Shown: piece by piece, positions 42,747 through 51,285 of the stretch
Numbering within the stretch: position 1 is the first letter of the stretch
How the letters are laid out: every line of letters begins with the position of its first letter
From: Streptacidiphilus sp. P02-A3a
Lineage (GTDB): Bacteria; Actinomycetota; Actinomycetes; Streptomycetales; Streptomycetaceae
Length of the DNA: 64,000 nt
Assembly (NCBI RefSeq): GCF_014084105.1
Contig: NZ_CP048289.1
Coordinates: 1,311,922-1,375,921 of the forward strand
Direction of reading: 5' to 3'
Translations under genes and position numbers: made by a program
The notes under the pieces: generated by a model
The model's input: the letters and a program-made list of their open reading frames with translations, nothing else
What the model was told of the DNA's origin: nothing
Databases searched by the model: none

Positions 42747-43640
42747 TCAGCCCTTCATCGATCCGGCCATCAGTCCCTGGACGAAGTAGCGCTGGAAGGA
42801 GAAGAACACGATCAGCGGGATCACCAGCGACAGGAAGGCGCCGGGCGCCAGGATGTCGATGTTGCTGCCGAACTGCCGCATCTGTCCCTGCAGTTCCACG
42901 GTGAGCGGCTGGGTGCTGGTGTCCGAGAAGACCAGCGCGACCAGCATGTCGTTCCAGACCCAGAGGAACTGGAAGATCGCCAGCGAGGCGATGGCGGGCA
43001 TCCCCAGCGGGACCACCACCTTGCGGAAGATCACCCACTCGGTGCCGCCCTCCATCCGCGCGGCCTCCAGCAGCTCCCGCGGGATGCCCGCGAAGAAGTT
43101 GCGCAGCAGGAAGATCGCGAACGGCAGCCCGAAGCCGATGTGGAACAGCACCACCCCGGGGATCGAGCCGAACAGGTGGGTGTACTTGTACATCTTCGCC
43201 ACCGGGATCAGCGCCACCTGGACCGGGACCACCAGCAGCCCGATCACCGCGACGAACAGCCAGTCCCGGCCGCGGAAGTCGATCCAGGCGAAGGCGTAGG
43301 CGGCGAGCGAGGCCAGCACCACCACCCCGACCGTGGCCGGTACGGTGATCAGCACGGTGTTCCACAGCGACTGCATCATGCCCTGGTCGTGGAACAGGTT
43401 GACGTAGTCGCTCAGGGTCAGCTGCGAGGGGTGGGTGAACGCGGTCCACCAGCCGCTGCCGCTGATGTCGACCGGGGTGCGCAGCGAGGAGACGAACAGG
43501 CCCAGGGTGGGGACCAGCCAGAGCACGCCGACCAGCAGCAGTAAGGCCTGGACCACCCCGCCGGCCAGCCGCGAGGCCAGCCGGGCGGCCAGCGGCGGGC
43601 GCCCGTCGCCGGTGGGCTTGGCGACTCGGAGCAGGCTCAT
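42747..43640 (-). CDS. Sugar ABC transporter permease (MalG-like)
   Basis: A 297-residue inner-membrane permease with six predicted segments, beginning MSLLRVAKPTGDGRPP. The cytoplasmic EAA loop is EAARMEGGTEWVIFRKVVVP, which docks to the ATPase. The C-terminus SFQRYFVQGLMAGSMKG is typical of the MalG/CUT1 family. The start ATG 43640-43638 overlaps the stop of the preceding permease gene (ATGA), so the two are translationally coupled. It works with the MalF-like partner as the transmembrane channel for a sugar delivered by the lipoprotein encoded upstream. Confidence 0.93.
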   Translation of the reverse strand: MSLLRVAKPTGDGRPPLAARLASRLAGGVVQALLLLVGVLWLVPTLGLFVSSLRTPVDISGSGWWTAFTHPSQLTLSDYVNLFHDQGMMQSLWNTVLITVPATVGVVVLASLAAYAFAWIDFRGRDWLFVAVIGLLVVPVQVALIPVAKMYKYTHLFGSIPGVVLFHIGFGLPFAIFLLRNFFAGIPRELLEAARMEGGTEWVIFRKVVVPLGMPAIASLAIFQFLWVWNDMLVALVFSDTSTQPLTVELQGQMRQFGSNIDILAPGAFLSLVIPLIVFFSFQRYFVQGLMAGSMKG

Positions 43641-45052
43641 GATTCCCGCCGTTCTCTGCGGATCCGCCGGATGTTGACGTACATCGCCGGGAGCACCAGC
43701 AGGTAGAGGAAGACGCCGATGGCGCTGCCGAGGCCCTGGTTCTGGGCGCCGCCGAAGGAGACGCTCCACATCTGCACCGCCAGCACGTTGGCGGTGGACA
43801 GGGTGGAGCCCGGGGCGATGATGTAGACCAGGTCGAAGATCTTCAGCACGTTGATGGCCAGGGTCACCAGCACCACCAGCAGCACCGGCGCCAGCAGCGG
43901 GATGGTGATCTTCCGGAAGATCTGGAAGTCGGAGGCGCCGTCCACCTTCGCCGCCTCCTGGAGCTCCCGGGGGATCCCGCTCAGCCCGGCGGCGATCAGC
44001 ACCATGGCGAAGCCCGCCCAGATCCACAGGTAGGCGACGATGATCGACGGGGTGACCAGGTCCGGGCCGAGCCAGGAGAGACCGGCGTAGGGCTGGCTGA
44101 AGTCCGAGGCGGGCAGCGCCAGGTGGTAGGCGGTGCCGGGGCTGAGCCCGCGCAGGGCGAAGGTGCCGTCGGTCCCGGCGGTGGCGTGGGCGACCACGGT
44201 GCGGCCGTCCAGCGCGTCCACGGTGATGCCGGGGGTGCCCTTCTTGCCCGGGTCGATCCGCCCGGGGGTGCCGCCCCCGCCGTAGACCAGGTCGAGCCAG
44301 ACGGTGCCGGTGATCTCACCCGGGACGGGTTTCGCGGCGACGGCCTGGGCGGCGGCCTTGGGCAGCTTCAGCACCGAGTAGCCGGTGAGCGGGACGGTGA
44401 CCGTGGAACCGGCGGTGTAGCTGCCGGGGCTGGTGTATCCGGCCTGCTCGGAGCGGTAGCCGAGGGTGTCCCTGGGCTGGGCGTCGGGGTAGTGGGAGGC
44501 GGGGGCGAAGGCGTCGTGCACGCCGACCACGACCGCGTTGGCGACGCCGATGTTCGGGTCCGCCTGGTAGACCAGCTCGAAGATCACTCCGGCGGCCAGG
44601 AAGGAGATGGCCATCGGCATGAAGATCACGATCTTGAACGCGGTCGCCCACTTCACCCGCTCCGACAGCACCGCGAACACCAGACCCAGGGCGCAGGCCA
44701 GGGTCGGCGCGGTGACCAGCCAGATCACGTTGTTCTTGAGCGCGGTCAGGGTGGCCGGGTCGGTGAAGATGGAGACGTAGTTGTGCAGGCCGACGAAGCT
44801 GCTGCCGTCGGCGTTGCGCAGGCTCAGCCAGATCGAGAACAGGATCGGCCAGCCGATGATCGCCAGCAGGATCAGCACCGCCGGGGTGAGGAAGCCGAAC
44901 CGGACCCGCAGCGGGATGTGCAGTGCGCCCTGGCTGCTGGGGTGGTGCGGGCGGCCTCGTCGGTGGCGGGCGACGGGCGCGGACTGTCCCCCGGGGAGCG
45001 GCGGGTCTGGTGACTCGCCGGACCCCGGGGCCGCGGCTGCGGGGGTTTCCAT
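43637..45052 (-). CDS. Sugar ABC transporter permease (MalF-like) with extracellular insertion
   Basis: A 471-residue permease, long for a CUT1 MalF-type protein (usually about 300 in actinobacteria). A Pro-rich cytoplasmic N-terminus leads to segments near 55-75, 110-130 and 140-162. Then residues about 180-325 form an insertion on the outer side before the helices that start at TPSIIVAYLWIWAGFAMVL. Within it, residues about 245-312 (ITGTVWLDLVYGGG, GITVDALDGRTVVAHATAG, DGTFALRGLSPGTAYHLALP) look like a CnaB or carboxypeptidase-regulatory beta-sandwich. The EAA loop EAAKVDGASDFQIFRKITIP is intact. The start is ATG 45052 with GGAGG upstream. Its role is sugar import with the coupled MalG-like protein; the extra domain may contact the binding protein or the substrate. 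Confidence 0.9.
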   Translation of the reverse strand: METPAAAAPGSGESPDPPLPGGQSAPVARHRRGRPHHPSSQGALHIPLRVRFGFLTPAVLILLAIIGWPILFSIWLSLRNADGSSFVGLHNYVSIFTDPATLTALKNNVIWLVTAPTLACALGLVFAVLSERVKWATAFKIVIFMPMAISFLAAGVIFELVYQADPNIGVANAVVVGVHDAFAPASHYPDAQPRDTLGYRSEQAGYTSPGSYTAGSTVTVPLTGYSVLKLPKAAAQAVAAKPVPGEITGTVWLDLVYGGGGTPGRIDPGKKGTPGITVDALDGRTVVAHATAGTDGTFALRGLSPGTAYHLALPASDFSQPYAGLSWLGPDLVTPSIIVAYLWIWAGFAMVLIAAGLSGIPRELQEAAKVDGASDFQIFRKITIPLLAPVLLVVLVTLAINVLKIFDLVYIIAPGSTLSTANVLAVQMWSVSFGGAQNQGLGSAIGVFLYLLVLPAMYVNIRRIRRERRES

Positions 45053-45111
45053 GGGTGTCAGAGCCTCCGGCTGTAGGTGCCTGGCGGGGTGGTCGGCGCG
45101 GGGGCGGGGGC

Positions 45112-46485
45112 TCAGGACCACCGCACCTTGGCCGCGTCCGCCTCCAGCTGCGCGGCGGTGCCCTGGACGTCCGCGGGGTTCTTCAGGAAGGCCTGCATGT
45201 CCTTCCAGTAGCCGGCGCCCACGGTGCCGCCGAAGGCCGCCGGGGACAGGTCGTCGAGACTGAAGTCGACGTTGGTCCCGGCGCTGATCAGCATCTGGGC
45301 TTCCTGCTGGGTGGTGGCGTCCGGGTAGTCCGAGACCGGTACCAGCCTGTTCGGCGTCAGATAGCCGCCCTCGTGCGCCCAGATGGCGTCGGCGGCGGGG
45401 GAGGCCAGGAACTGGATCAGCTCCATGGTGGCGGCGTTGCTGTTCAGCGCCGTCGCCATGTCCCCGGCGACCTGGACGAAGTTCGAGCTGCCGCCGGTGG
45501 CCGGTCCGGGGAAGGGGAAGAACTTGGCGCCGGTACCGATCTTGGCGGTGGTGGTGCTGGTGATCTGGGTGGCGGAGAAGTCGCCCTCGAACACCATCGC
45601 GGCCTTCGGCGGGGTGGTGAAGGTCTGCGTCACCGAGTTGTTGAACGAGGTCTGGAGCGCCCCGGAGTCGCCCCCGGCGATGAACTTCTGATTGCCCAGC
45701 AGCTGGCCGAAGGTGGTCAGTGCCTTGATCACGGACGGGTCGGTCCAGTGGATCTGGTGGTGCGCCAGCTTGTTGTACATCGCCGGGCCGGCTTCGCTGA
45801 GGTAGATGTTCTGGAACCAGTCGGCCAGGGTCCAGCCGTCCGAGCCGCCGATGGAGACCGGGGTGATCCCGGCGTCGGACAGGGTCTGGCAGTCGGCCAG
45901 GAACTGGGTCCAGTTGGTCGGCGGGGTGATCCCGGCCTGGCTGAACTGGGCGGTGTTGTACCAGAACGTGGTCTTGTTGGACGCCTTGTAGACGACCGAG
46001 TAGAGCTTGCCGTCCACGGTGCCCATGGACTCCCAGCCGGGGCCGTAGTCGGCGGCCACCTCCTGCTGGATGGCCGGGGTGAGCGGCTTGAGGGCGCCCT
46101 GCTGGGCCAGGGTGTTGATCAGCCCCGGCTCCGGCAGCAGCGCGACGTCCGGCGGCGAACCACCGGCGATCTTGGTCTGCAGTACCGTGCCGGTGTTGGA
46201 GCCGCCGGACTGGTAGGCGACGCTGGCGCCGGTCAGCGAGTCGAAGCGGTTCAGCACGGCCTGGAAGTCGGCCTGTTCGGCGCCGGTCCACTCGGCGAGG
46301 ACGGTCAGGTGCTGGCCCTTGAGCGAGGGCAGCGCCGCCGCGTTGGCGCCGCTGGACGAGGCCGCCGGGGCGGAGGCGGTGCCGGAGCCGCTGCCGCCGC
46401 CGGAGCTGGAGCAGGCGGCGAGAAGGAGGGCGGCGGTCGCCGCGAGCGCTGTTCCGGCGATCCTTGATCTTTTGTGCGCAGTCAC
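45112..46485 (-). CDS. Sugar ABC transporter substrate-binding lipoprotein
   Basis: A 457-residue extracellular solute-binding protein of cluster 1. The signal sequence ends in the lipobox LAAC (Cys25), followed by a Ser/Gly/Ala-rich linker to about residue 50. The body has the family features LTVLAEWTGAEQADFQAVLNRF, GSPPDVALLPEPG, FWYNTAQFSQAGITPPTNW, AAMVFEGDF and the C-terminal WKDMQAFLKNP. Gly and aromatic residues (GGSDGWTLADWF) could line the sugar site. The substrate cannot be read from sequence. The start is GTG 46485 with AAGGGG upstream. It is first in the transporter operon and divergent from the ROK regulator. Confidence 0.93.
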   Translation of the reverse strand: MTAHKRSRIAGTALAATAALLLAACSSSGGGSGSGTASAPAASSSGANAAALPSLKGQHLTVLAEWTGAEQADFQAVLNRFDSLTGASVAYQSGGSNTGTVLQTKIAGGSPPDVALLPEPGLINTLAQQGALKPLTPAIQQEVAADYGPGWESMGTVDGKLYSVVYKASNKTTFWYNTAQFSQAGITPPTNWTQFLADCQTLSDAGITPVSIGGSDGWTLADWFQNIYLSEAGPAMYNKLAHHQIHWTDPSVIKALTTFGQLLGNQKFIAGGDSGALQTSFNNSVTQTFTTPPKAAMVFEGDFSATQITSTTTAKIGTGAKFFPFPGPATGGSSNFVQVAGDMATALNSNAATMELIQFLASPAADAIWAHEGGYLTPNRLVPVSDYPDATTQQEAQMLISAGTNVDFSLDDLSPAAFGGTVGAGYWKDMQAFLKNPADVQGTAAQLEADAAKVRWS

Positions 46486-46696
46486 GATGGGCCCCTTCGA
46501 TGGACTGTCGGCGGACTCTCGGGATCGGGCCGCGAAGCTTGCCGCGTTTTTCGAAAGCTAACGACGACGAAATGGGCCGTCAATAACGCTGGCATTTCGA
46601 AGTAAATGAACAAATTCCATCGAACTAATAGCCCGTCCACCGGGCCCATTTGTTCGGTACTTGACTAATAGCGCCACCGGATTGATTCTGTCGGAC
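46486..46696. promoter_or_regulatory. Transporter-ROK divergent operator region
   Basis: An AT-richer gap with several symmetrical elements: TTTCGAAA at 46549-46556; CGAAATG (46568-46574) inverted as CATTTCG (46593-46599); the 16-bp CATTTCGAAGTAAATG (46593-46608); and a direct repeat ACTAATAGC at 46624-46632 and 46664-46672, 40 bp apart. These are natural candidates for the ROK protein operators controlling both directions. Confidence 0.55.
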
Positions 46697-47890
46697 ATGG
46701 CCACGCTTCCCCGGGACTCCCGCTCCGAGCGCACCAGGCAGAACGTGGTCCGGCTGCTCCGCGAACGCGGGACGCTCAGCCGGGCCGATATCGCCCGAGC
46801 CACTGGAATGTCCCGCTCCACCATTTCCGGCCTGATCAGCGAGCTGGTGGCGGACGACATCGTGATGGAGCTCGGCACCAAACTGCCGCCGGTCGGCGGC
46901 CGGGCCGGGCGGCCGGCGGCCGCGGTCATGCTGAATCCGGCCACCGGTGAGGCCATCGGCGTGGATTTCGGCCACCGGCATGTCCACGTGATCATCGCGG
47001 ACGTCGCGCACGAGGTGCGGATAGCCAGGTCGGCCGAACTGCCGCCGCGCTACGAACCGCAGCAGGGGCTGCACGCCGCCGCCGGACTGGTGCAGTCGGC
47101 GATGGACGAGATCGGCACCAGGCGCTCGCGGATCCTCGGCGTCGGCGTCAGCCTGCCCTGCACCGTCGACCGCCGCACCGGCCTTCCGGCCGCCCGGCGC
47201 TACTCCCCGTGGTCCGGGGTGCCGGTCGCGGCGGAGCTCGGCGAGCGGTTACGGATGCCGGTGCTGGTGGACAGCGACGCCAACCTCGGCGCGCTGGCCG
47301 AGCGCCAGTGGGGCGCCGGACGGGACCACGAGGATCTCGTCTACCTCAAGCTGCACGCGGGGGTGAGTGCCGCCTTCATCAGCAACGGGAAGCTGGTCCG
47401 GGGCGTGGCCGGGACCGCCGGGGAGATCAGCCACCTGGTGATGGACCCGGGCGGCCAGCTCTGCCGCTGCGGTCGGCGCGGCTGCCTGGAGTCGTACATC
47501 GGCCTGCCCGCGGTGATGCGCGGCCTGGAGCACGGGTACGGCGACCGGGTGAGCCTGCGGAACGTGATCACCATGGCCTGGCAGGGCGACCGGGGCTGCC
47601 AGCGGGCCCTGGCCGAGGCCGGGGCGATGGCCGGGCGGGTCGCCGGGATGCTCTGCGGCCTGCTGAACCCGGAGCGCGTGATCGTCGGCGGCGCGCTGGC
47701 GGCGGCGGGCGAGCTGGTACTCGGCCCGCTGCGGGAGGCGGTCGCCGCGGCCGACCCGGACGCGCCGCCGGGCAGCCCCCCGGCGGGCACCACCGTCACC
47801 GCCGCCGCGCTCGGCCCGCAGGCCTGCGCGCTGGGCGCGGTGGCGCTGGTCCTCGGCCAGACCGGCGAGCCGCTGCCGGTCGCCGAGTAG
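46697..47890 (+). CDS. ROK-family transcriptional regulator
   Basis: A 397-residue regulator. The N-terminal winged helix-turn-helix is about residues 10-60 (RTRQNVVRLLRERGTLSRAD, then GMSRSTISGLISELV). The ROK sugar-binding domain has VDFGHRHVHVII, the active-site region VGVSLPCTVDRRTGLP, the GVSAAFISNGKLVRGVAGTAGEISH segment and the zinc motif CRCGRRGCLESY. Such proteins repress sugar uptake genes until the sugar or its phosphate binds. It is divergent from the sugar transporter and is its likely regulator; the operator candidates are in the shared gap. I choose ATG 46697 (MATLPRDSRSERTRQN); a TTG start 12 codons earlier is possible. No strong ribosome binding site is visible for either. 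Confidence 0.92.
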   Translation: MATLPRDSRSERTRQNVVRLLRERGTLSRADIARATGMSRSTISGLISELVADDIVMELGTKLPPVGGRAGRPAAAVMLNPATGEAIGVDFGHRHVHVIIADVAHEVRIARSAELPPRYEPQQGLHAAAGLVQSAMDEIGTRRSRILGVGVSLPCTVDRRTGLPAARRYSPWSGVPVAAELGERLRMPVLVDSDANLGALAERQWGAGRDHEDLVYLKLHAGVSAAFISNGKLVRGVAGTAGEISHLVMDPGGQLCRCGRRGCLESYIGLPAVMRGLEHGYGDRVSLRNVITMAWQGDRGCQRALAEAGAMAGRVAGMLCGLLNPERVIVGGALAAAGELVLGPLREAVAAADPDAPPGSPPAGTTVTAAALGPQACALGAVALVLGQTGEPLPVAE

Positions 47891-47932
47891 GCCGCCCGCG
47901 CCCGGCCCCGCGAGCCCGGCCCCGCGGTGACC

Positions 47933-48066
47933 CAGAGCGGCGGCCCCAAGCGGCGGCCCAAAGCAGCGGCCCCGAGCGGCGGCCCAGAGCAGCGGCCCCG
48001 AGCAGCGGCCCCGAGTGGTGGCCCAGAGCGGCGGCCCCAAGCAGCGGCCCAGAGCGGAGACCCGGG
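47933..48066. repeat. Tandem 12-14-bp GC repeat array
   Basis: About ten head-to-tail degenerate copies of a 12-14 bp unit close to AGAGCRGCGGCCCC fill the gap between the ROK gene and the convergent FHA/EccC-like gene. The units vary by a base or two in length (AAGCGGCGGCCC, AAAGCAGCGGCCCC, GAGTGGTGGCCC), so no fixed reading frame is kept. A run of palindromic GGCC cores could fold into stems and may act as a terminator for both genes. Confidence 0.75.
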
Positions 48067-48077
48067 GCAGCGCGTGC

Positions 48078-50921
48078 TCAGAGCAGCGGGGCCGGGGGCG
48101 CGGCGTCCAGGGTCGCGGCGGCCCGTTGCAGCGCGCTCGCCAGCAGGGCCAGGTCGGTCGGCCCGTTGCCGAGCTCGCGGACCGGACGCCGGGCCGGGGG
48201 ATCGCCCATGGCCGACCAGTCGAGCGGGGCCACTGTCGGCCGCAGCGTGGCGGTACGCGGGATCCGCCCGCTGATCCGCGCGCCCTGGAAGCCGGTCACC
48301 CGCCCGTCGGCGTAGCGGACATAGCCACGCCCCGGATGCTCCTCGGTGACCCCGGCGGCGTCCTCGACGTGGATCAGCAGCGCGGACAGGCGCGGGTCGT
48401 CCACCCGCAGCGCCACCCGCAGCTGCGCCGCCTCGTCCAGCTCGCTGCCGCTGCTGCGGTCCGGATGGGCGGTGCTCACCGCCAGATGCACGCCCAGCCG
48501 CGGGCCGCGCACCGCCACCGCGTCCAACGCGGCGGCCAGGGCTGCGCGTTCGCGCCCCGGGAGCAGCAGCTCGTCATGGTCGTCGACGACCACCAGCAGC
48601 CGTGCGGGCGGCGCGGTGTCCACCGCGAGCTGCCCGCTGCCGGGCTGTTGGCCCGGGTAGTCGTGCGGGACGCGGCGCTGCTGGGGCGCCAGCCGGGAGA
48701 GCGCGCCCTCGGCGTGCCAGGAGGTGAACGAGCGCCCCTGCAGCAGCATGTCGCGCCGGTCCAGCTCGGCTGTCAGCGCATGCGCGGCATGCAGCAGCCG
48801 CAGCTCGTCCGAACCGTCGACATGGCCGGTGACCTGCGGCAGCTCCAGACAGGGGAGCAGCCCTCGGGCCTGGTCCTGCGGCGGACGGCCCTCGATCAGC
48901 AGTACCCCGAGCTGGTCCGGCCGTTCGGCCACCGAGAGCGAGGCGAGCAGAGTGCGCAGCAGCTCGGTGCGGCCGGAGCCGGGGGCGCCGCCGACCAGCA
49001 GGTGGCCGGTCAGGTCGAAGCCGCAGGCGCCGTCCCGGTCCGCGCCGACCAGGGCGGCGGGCAGTGCGCCGGAGGTCACCTGCAGGTCGGTCCAGCGGCT
49101 GGAGATCTGGGCCGGGGTGACCACGTCGAGCCCGAGCAGGTCGAGCAGCCGGGGGGCGTTCGGCAGTGCGCCCCGGCCCGCGCGGTGCCCGCTGTCGGCC
49201 TCGCGCAGCGGGGCGAGGGCCCGGGCCAGCCCCTCGGACCAGGCGGTGGAGACCGCGTCCAGGGCGACGCCCTCGATCAGCTCCCGCGCCGGGTGCGCCC
49301 GGTGGTGGCCGCCGGAGGCGGACGGGTGCGGCGAGGCGACCGGACGCTCCAGCGTCAGCAGGGTGGCGACCTCGCCGGTGATCGCGGCGGTCGCGCCGCA
49401 GCCGCGCGGCAGCAGGTCCGGGTGCTCGGCCAGGCAGATGGTGTGCACGCCGGTGGCCGGGCCCTCGGCCAGTATCCGGGCCAGGGCCTCCCGGGCGGCG
49501 GGGCTGCCCGGGTCGCCGTCGACCAGCAGCACGGTGGCGCCGCCCGCGCGCGGCACCGGCCGGTCCAGCTCGGCCAGCCGGGCCAGGGCCTGCTCCGGGT
49601 CGAGCGCGGTGAGCAGTCGGCAGGGCTGCCCCCGGTTCGGCCGCAGCTGCGGCAGCCAGTACATCCAGGACCAGTCCGCGCCGCGCTCCCGCGCCGGGCG
49701 TCCCGGGTCGGCCGAGACCAGGACCAGCTCCAGCGCGCTGGGGCCGTGCAGTACCGCGAGCTGGGCGAGCAGGACCCGGGCCAGGCCGGTCAGCCGGTGC
49801 CGCGGACCGCTCAGGCCGAGGCTGCCCACGGAGCGCAGGTCCAGCACCACCGGACCGGCCGGGCGCTCGCCGGAACCGAGGCGCAGCACCAGGGTGTCGG
49901 GGTGGTCCAGGCCGCGCTCCCACAGCCGCGGGCCCGGGCCCAGCGCGGTGAGCAGCAGCTCGGCCGGGTCCGGCCAGCGAGTGGAGCGCACGGCCGGGGT
50001 GAGCGCCGGGAGGCGTACGCCGGTGGCCGGGGTGGGCACCGAGTCGCCGAGGGCCGGCGGCGGCTGGTCGCCGGGCCCGTCGGGGCGGGCGGAGCGGCCG
50101 CGCAGCGTCAGCAGGCCGCGTGCCCGGGAGGAGAGCGGGCGCGCGGCGGGCTCGGGCGCGCCGCCCGCGCCGGTGCCGGTCGCGGTGCGGCCCCGGGGGC
50201 CGCCGGCCGGGGCCGCCGCCGGGCGGGGCACCAGCTGCACCTGGCCCTGGCCGTCCGGGATCAGGTCGGTCCGGTCGAAGTGGCCGGGGGCGATCCGGAT
50301 CACCGTCTCGCCGAGGCCGATCAGCGCCCCCGGCGGCACCGGGCGCGGTTCCGCGCCGACCGGGCGGCCGTCCAGGGTGGTGCCGTTGGTGGAGCCGCTG
50401 TCGGCCACGTTGACCCGGCCGTCGGCGGAGACGTCGAGCACCAGGTGGAACCGGGAGACGTCGGGGTCGTCCACCGGGACGTCGGCGCCGGAGGAGCGGC
50501 CGACCCGGACCAGCCCGGCCCGCAGCAGGTGGATGCCGCCCGCGTCGGGGCCGCCGACCACCCGCAGCTCGGCGGGGGAGTCGGTGAGCGGGATCGGCAC
50601 GTGGTCCGGATCGGGCTCGTCCAGCCGCAGCAGCGCGCCGTCGACCAGCGGCGGGTGGCCGAGCACCGCGCGCTCGTCGAGCCGCTGGTCGCCGACGAAG
50701 AGCTGGACCTGGGTCGCGGCGCGGCCGGTGCGCGCGCCCGGGCGGGCGCCGACCGCGCCCGCCAGCGCGCCCGCGACCGCCCCGAGCTGCGTTCCCGCCG
50801 GTGCGGTCACCAGCACGTCCACGGCCTGCGCGGACGCCGGTGCGGCCGCCCGTTCCCGGCCATGCGTCGGGAACGGCGGTCCCCCCTCGTGGGGGCCGCA
50901 CACGCTCAGCCGGATCTGCAT
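48078..50921 (-). CDS. FHA domain and EccC/FtsK-like ATPase-type protein
   Basis: A 947-residue cytoplasmic protein. An FHA phosphothreonine-binding domain lies near residues 135-200 (VRVGRSSGADVPVDDPDVSRFHLVL, DSGSTNGTTLDG). Residues 240-340 are low complexity. The rest resembles the N-terminal two thirds of EccC/FtsK-type ATPases of type VII secretion, with GFDLTGHLLVGGAPGSGRTELLRTL as the P-loop; the Walker A Lys is Arg651, and LLVVVDDHDELL provides a Walker B-like Asp pair. There are no membrane helices, unlike true EccC. It is divergent from pkaA, so an FHA-kinase partnership is likely: the FHA domain may bind the autophosphorylated kinase. The start is ATG 50921, after GGGGCGG. Confidence 0.85.
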   Translation of the reverse strand: MQIRLSVCGPHEGGPPFPTHGRERAAAPASAQAVDVLVTAPAGTQLGAVAGALAGAVGARPGARTGRAATQVQLFVGDQRLDERAVLGHPPLVDGALLRLDEPDPDHVPIPLTDSPAELRVVGGPDAGGIHLLRAGLVRVGRSSGADVPVDDPDVSRFHLVLDVSADGRVNVADSGSTNGTTLDGRPVGAEPRPVPPGALIGLGETVIRIAPGHFDRTDLIPDGQGQVQLVPRPAAAPAGGPRGRTATGTGAGGAPEPAARPLSSRARGLLTLRGRSARPDGPGDQPPPALGDSVPTPATGVRLPALTPAVRSTRWPDPAELLLTALGPGPRLWERGLDHPDTLVLRLGSGERPAGPVVLDLRSVGSLGLSGPRHRLTGLARVLLAQLAVLHGPSALELVLVSADPGRPARERGADWSWMYWLPQLRPNRGQPCRLLTALDPEQALARLAELDRPVPRAGGATVLLVDGDPGSPAAREALARILAEGPATGVHTICLAEHPDLLPRGCGATAAITGEVATLLTLERPVASPHPSASGGHHRAHPARELIEGVALDAVSTAWSEGLARALAPLREADSGHRAGRGALPNAPRLLDLLGLDVVTPAQISSRWTDLQVTSGALPAALVGADRDGACGFDLTGHLLVGGAPGSGRTELLRTLLASLSVAERPDQLGVLLIEGRPPQDQARGLLPCLELPQVTGHVDGSDELRLLHAAHALTAELDRRDMLLQGRSFTSWHAEGALSRLAPQQRRVPHDYPGQQPGSGQLAVDTAPPARLLVVVDDHDELLLPGRERAALAAALDAVAVRGPRLGVHLAVSTAHPDRSSGSELDEAAQLRVALRVDDPRLSALLIHVEDAAGVTEEHPGRGYVRYADGRVTGFQGARISGRIPRTATLRPTVAPLDWSAMGDPPARRPVRELGNGPTDLALLASALQRAAATLDAAPPAPLL

Positions 50922-51285
50922 GGTGGTCCGCCCCTTCCGCCCAGCCAACTCCCGGACCTGGTGTCGCCCACCCGCGCTCAGGCACAACGGATCACCCCCG
51001 TACGCGGGGTGGGCGCAACGGTGCTGAAGGCATCCTCCCATCCGCCACCGACAACGCGCCCACGGCACCCGATGCAGTGATCTTGGGAACTTACCTTCCG
51101 GTGGCCGCGTCCACCGGGTGTAGGCATGTGGTGGCCGCGCCGCGCACCGGGCTCGCGGTCGGGGAGGCCGCGCGGTTCGAACGCCATTAGAGTTGCCGAA
51201 CACGCAGACAGGAACACGCAGACAGCTGGAGCGGGGCCGGGGGGACCGGTACCCAACGGCGCAATGCATGACGAGGAGCCCACGG
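50922..51285. promoter_or_regulatory. Divergent gap FHA/EccC-like gene and pkaA
   Basis: These 364 bases contain no gene. A perfect 14-bp tandem duplication GAACACGCAGACAG occurs at 51198-51211 and 51212-51225, within the presumed pkaA leader, just after a possible -10 box TAGAGT (51188-51193). A convincing -35 box is not visible. Confidence 0.5.

Noticed and set aside
51174-51183. GGTTCGAAC, a T-arm-like sequence
   Set aside because: No matching acceptor, D or anticodon arm can be built around it; not a tRNA.
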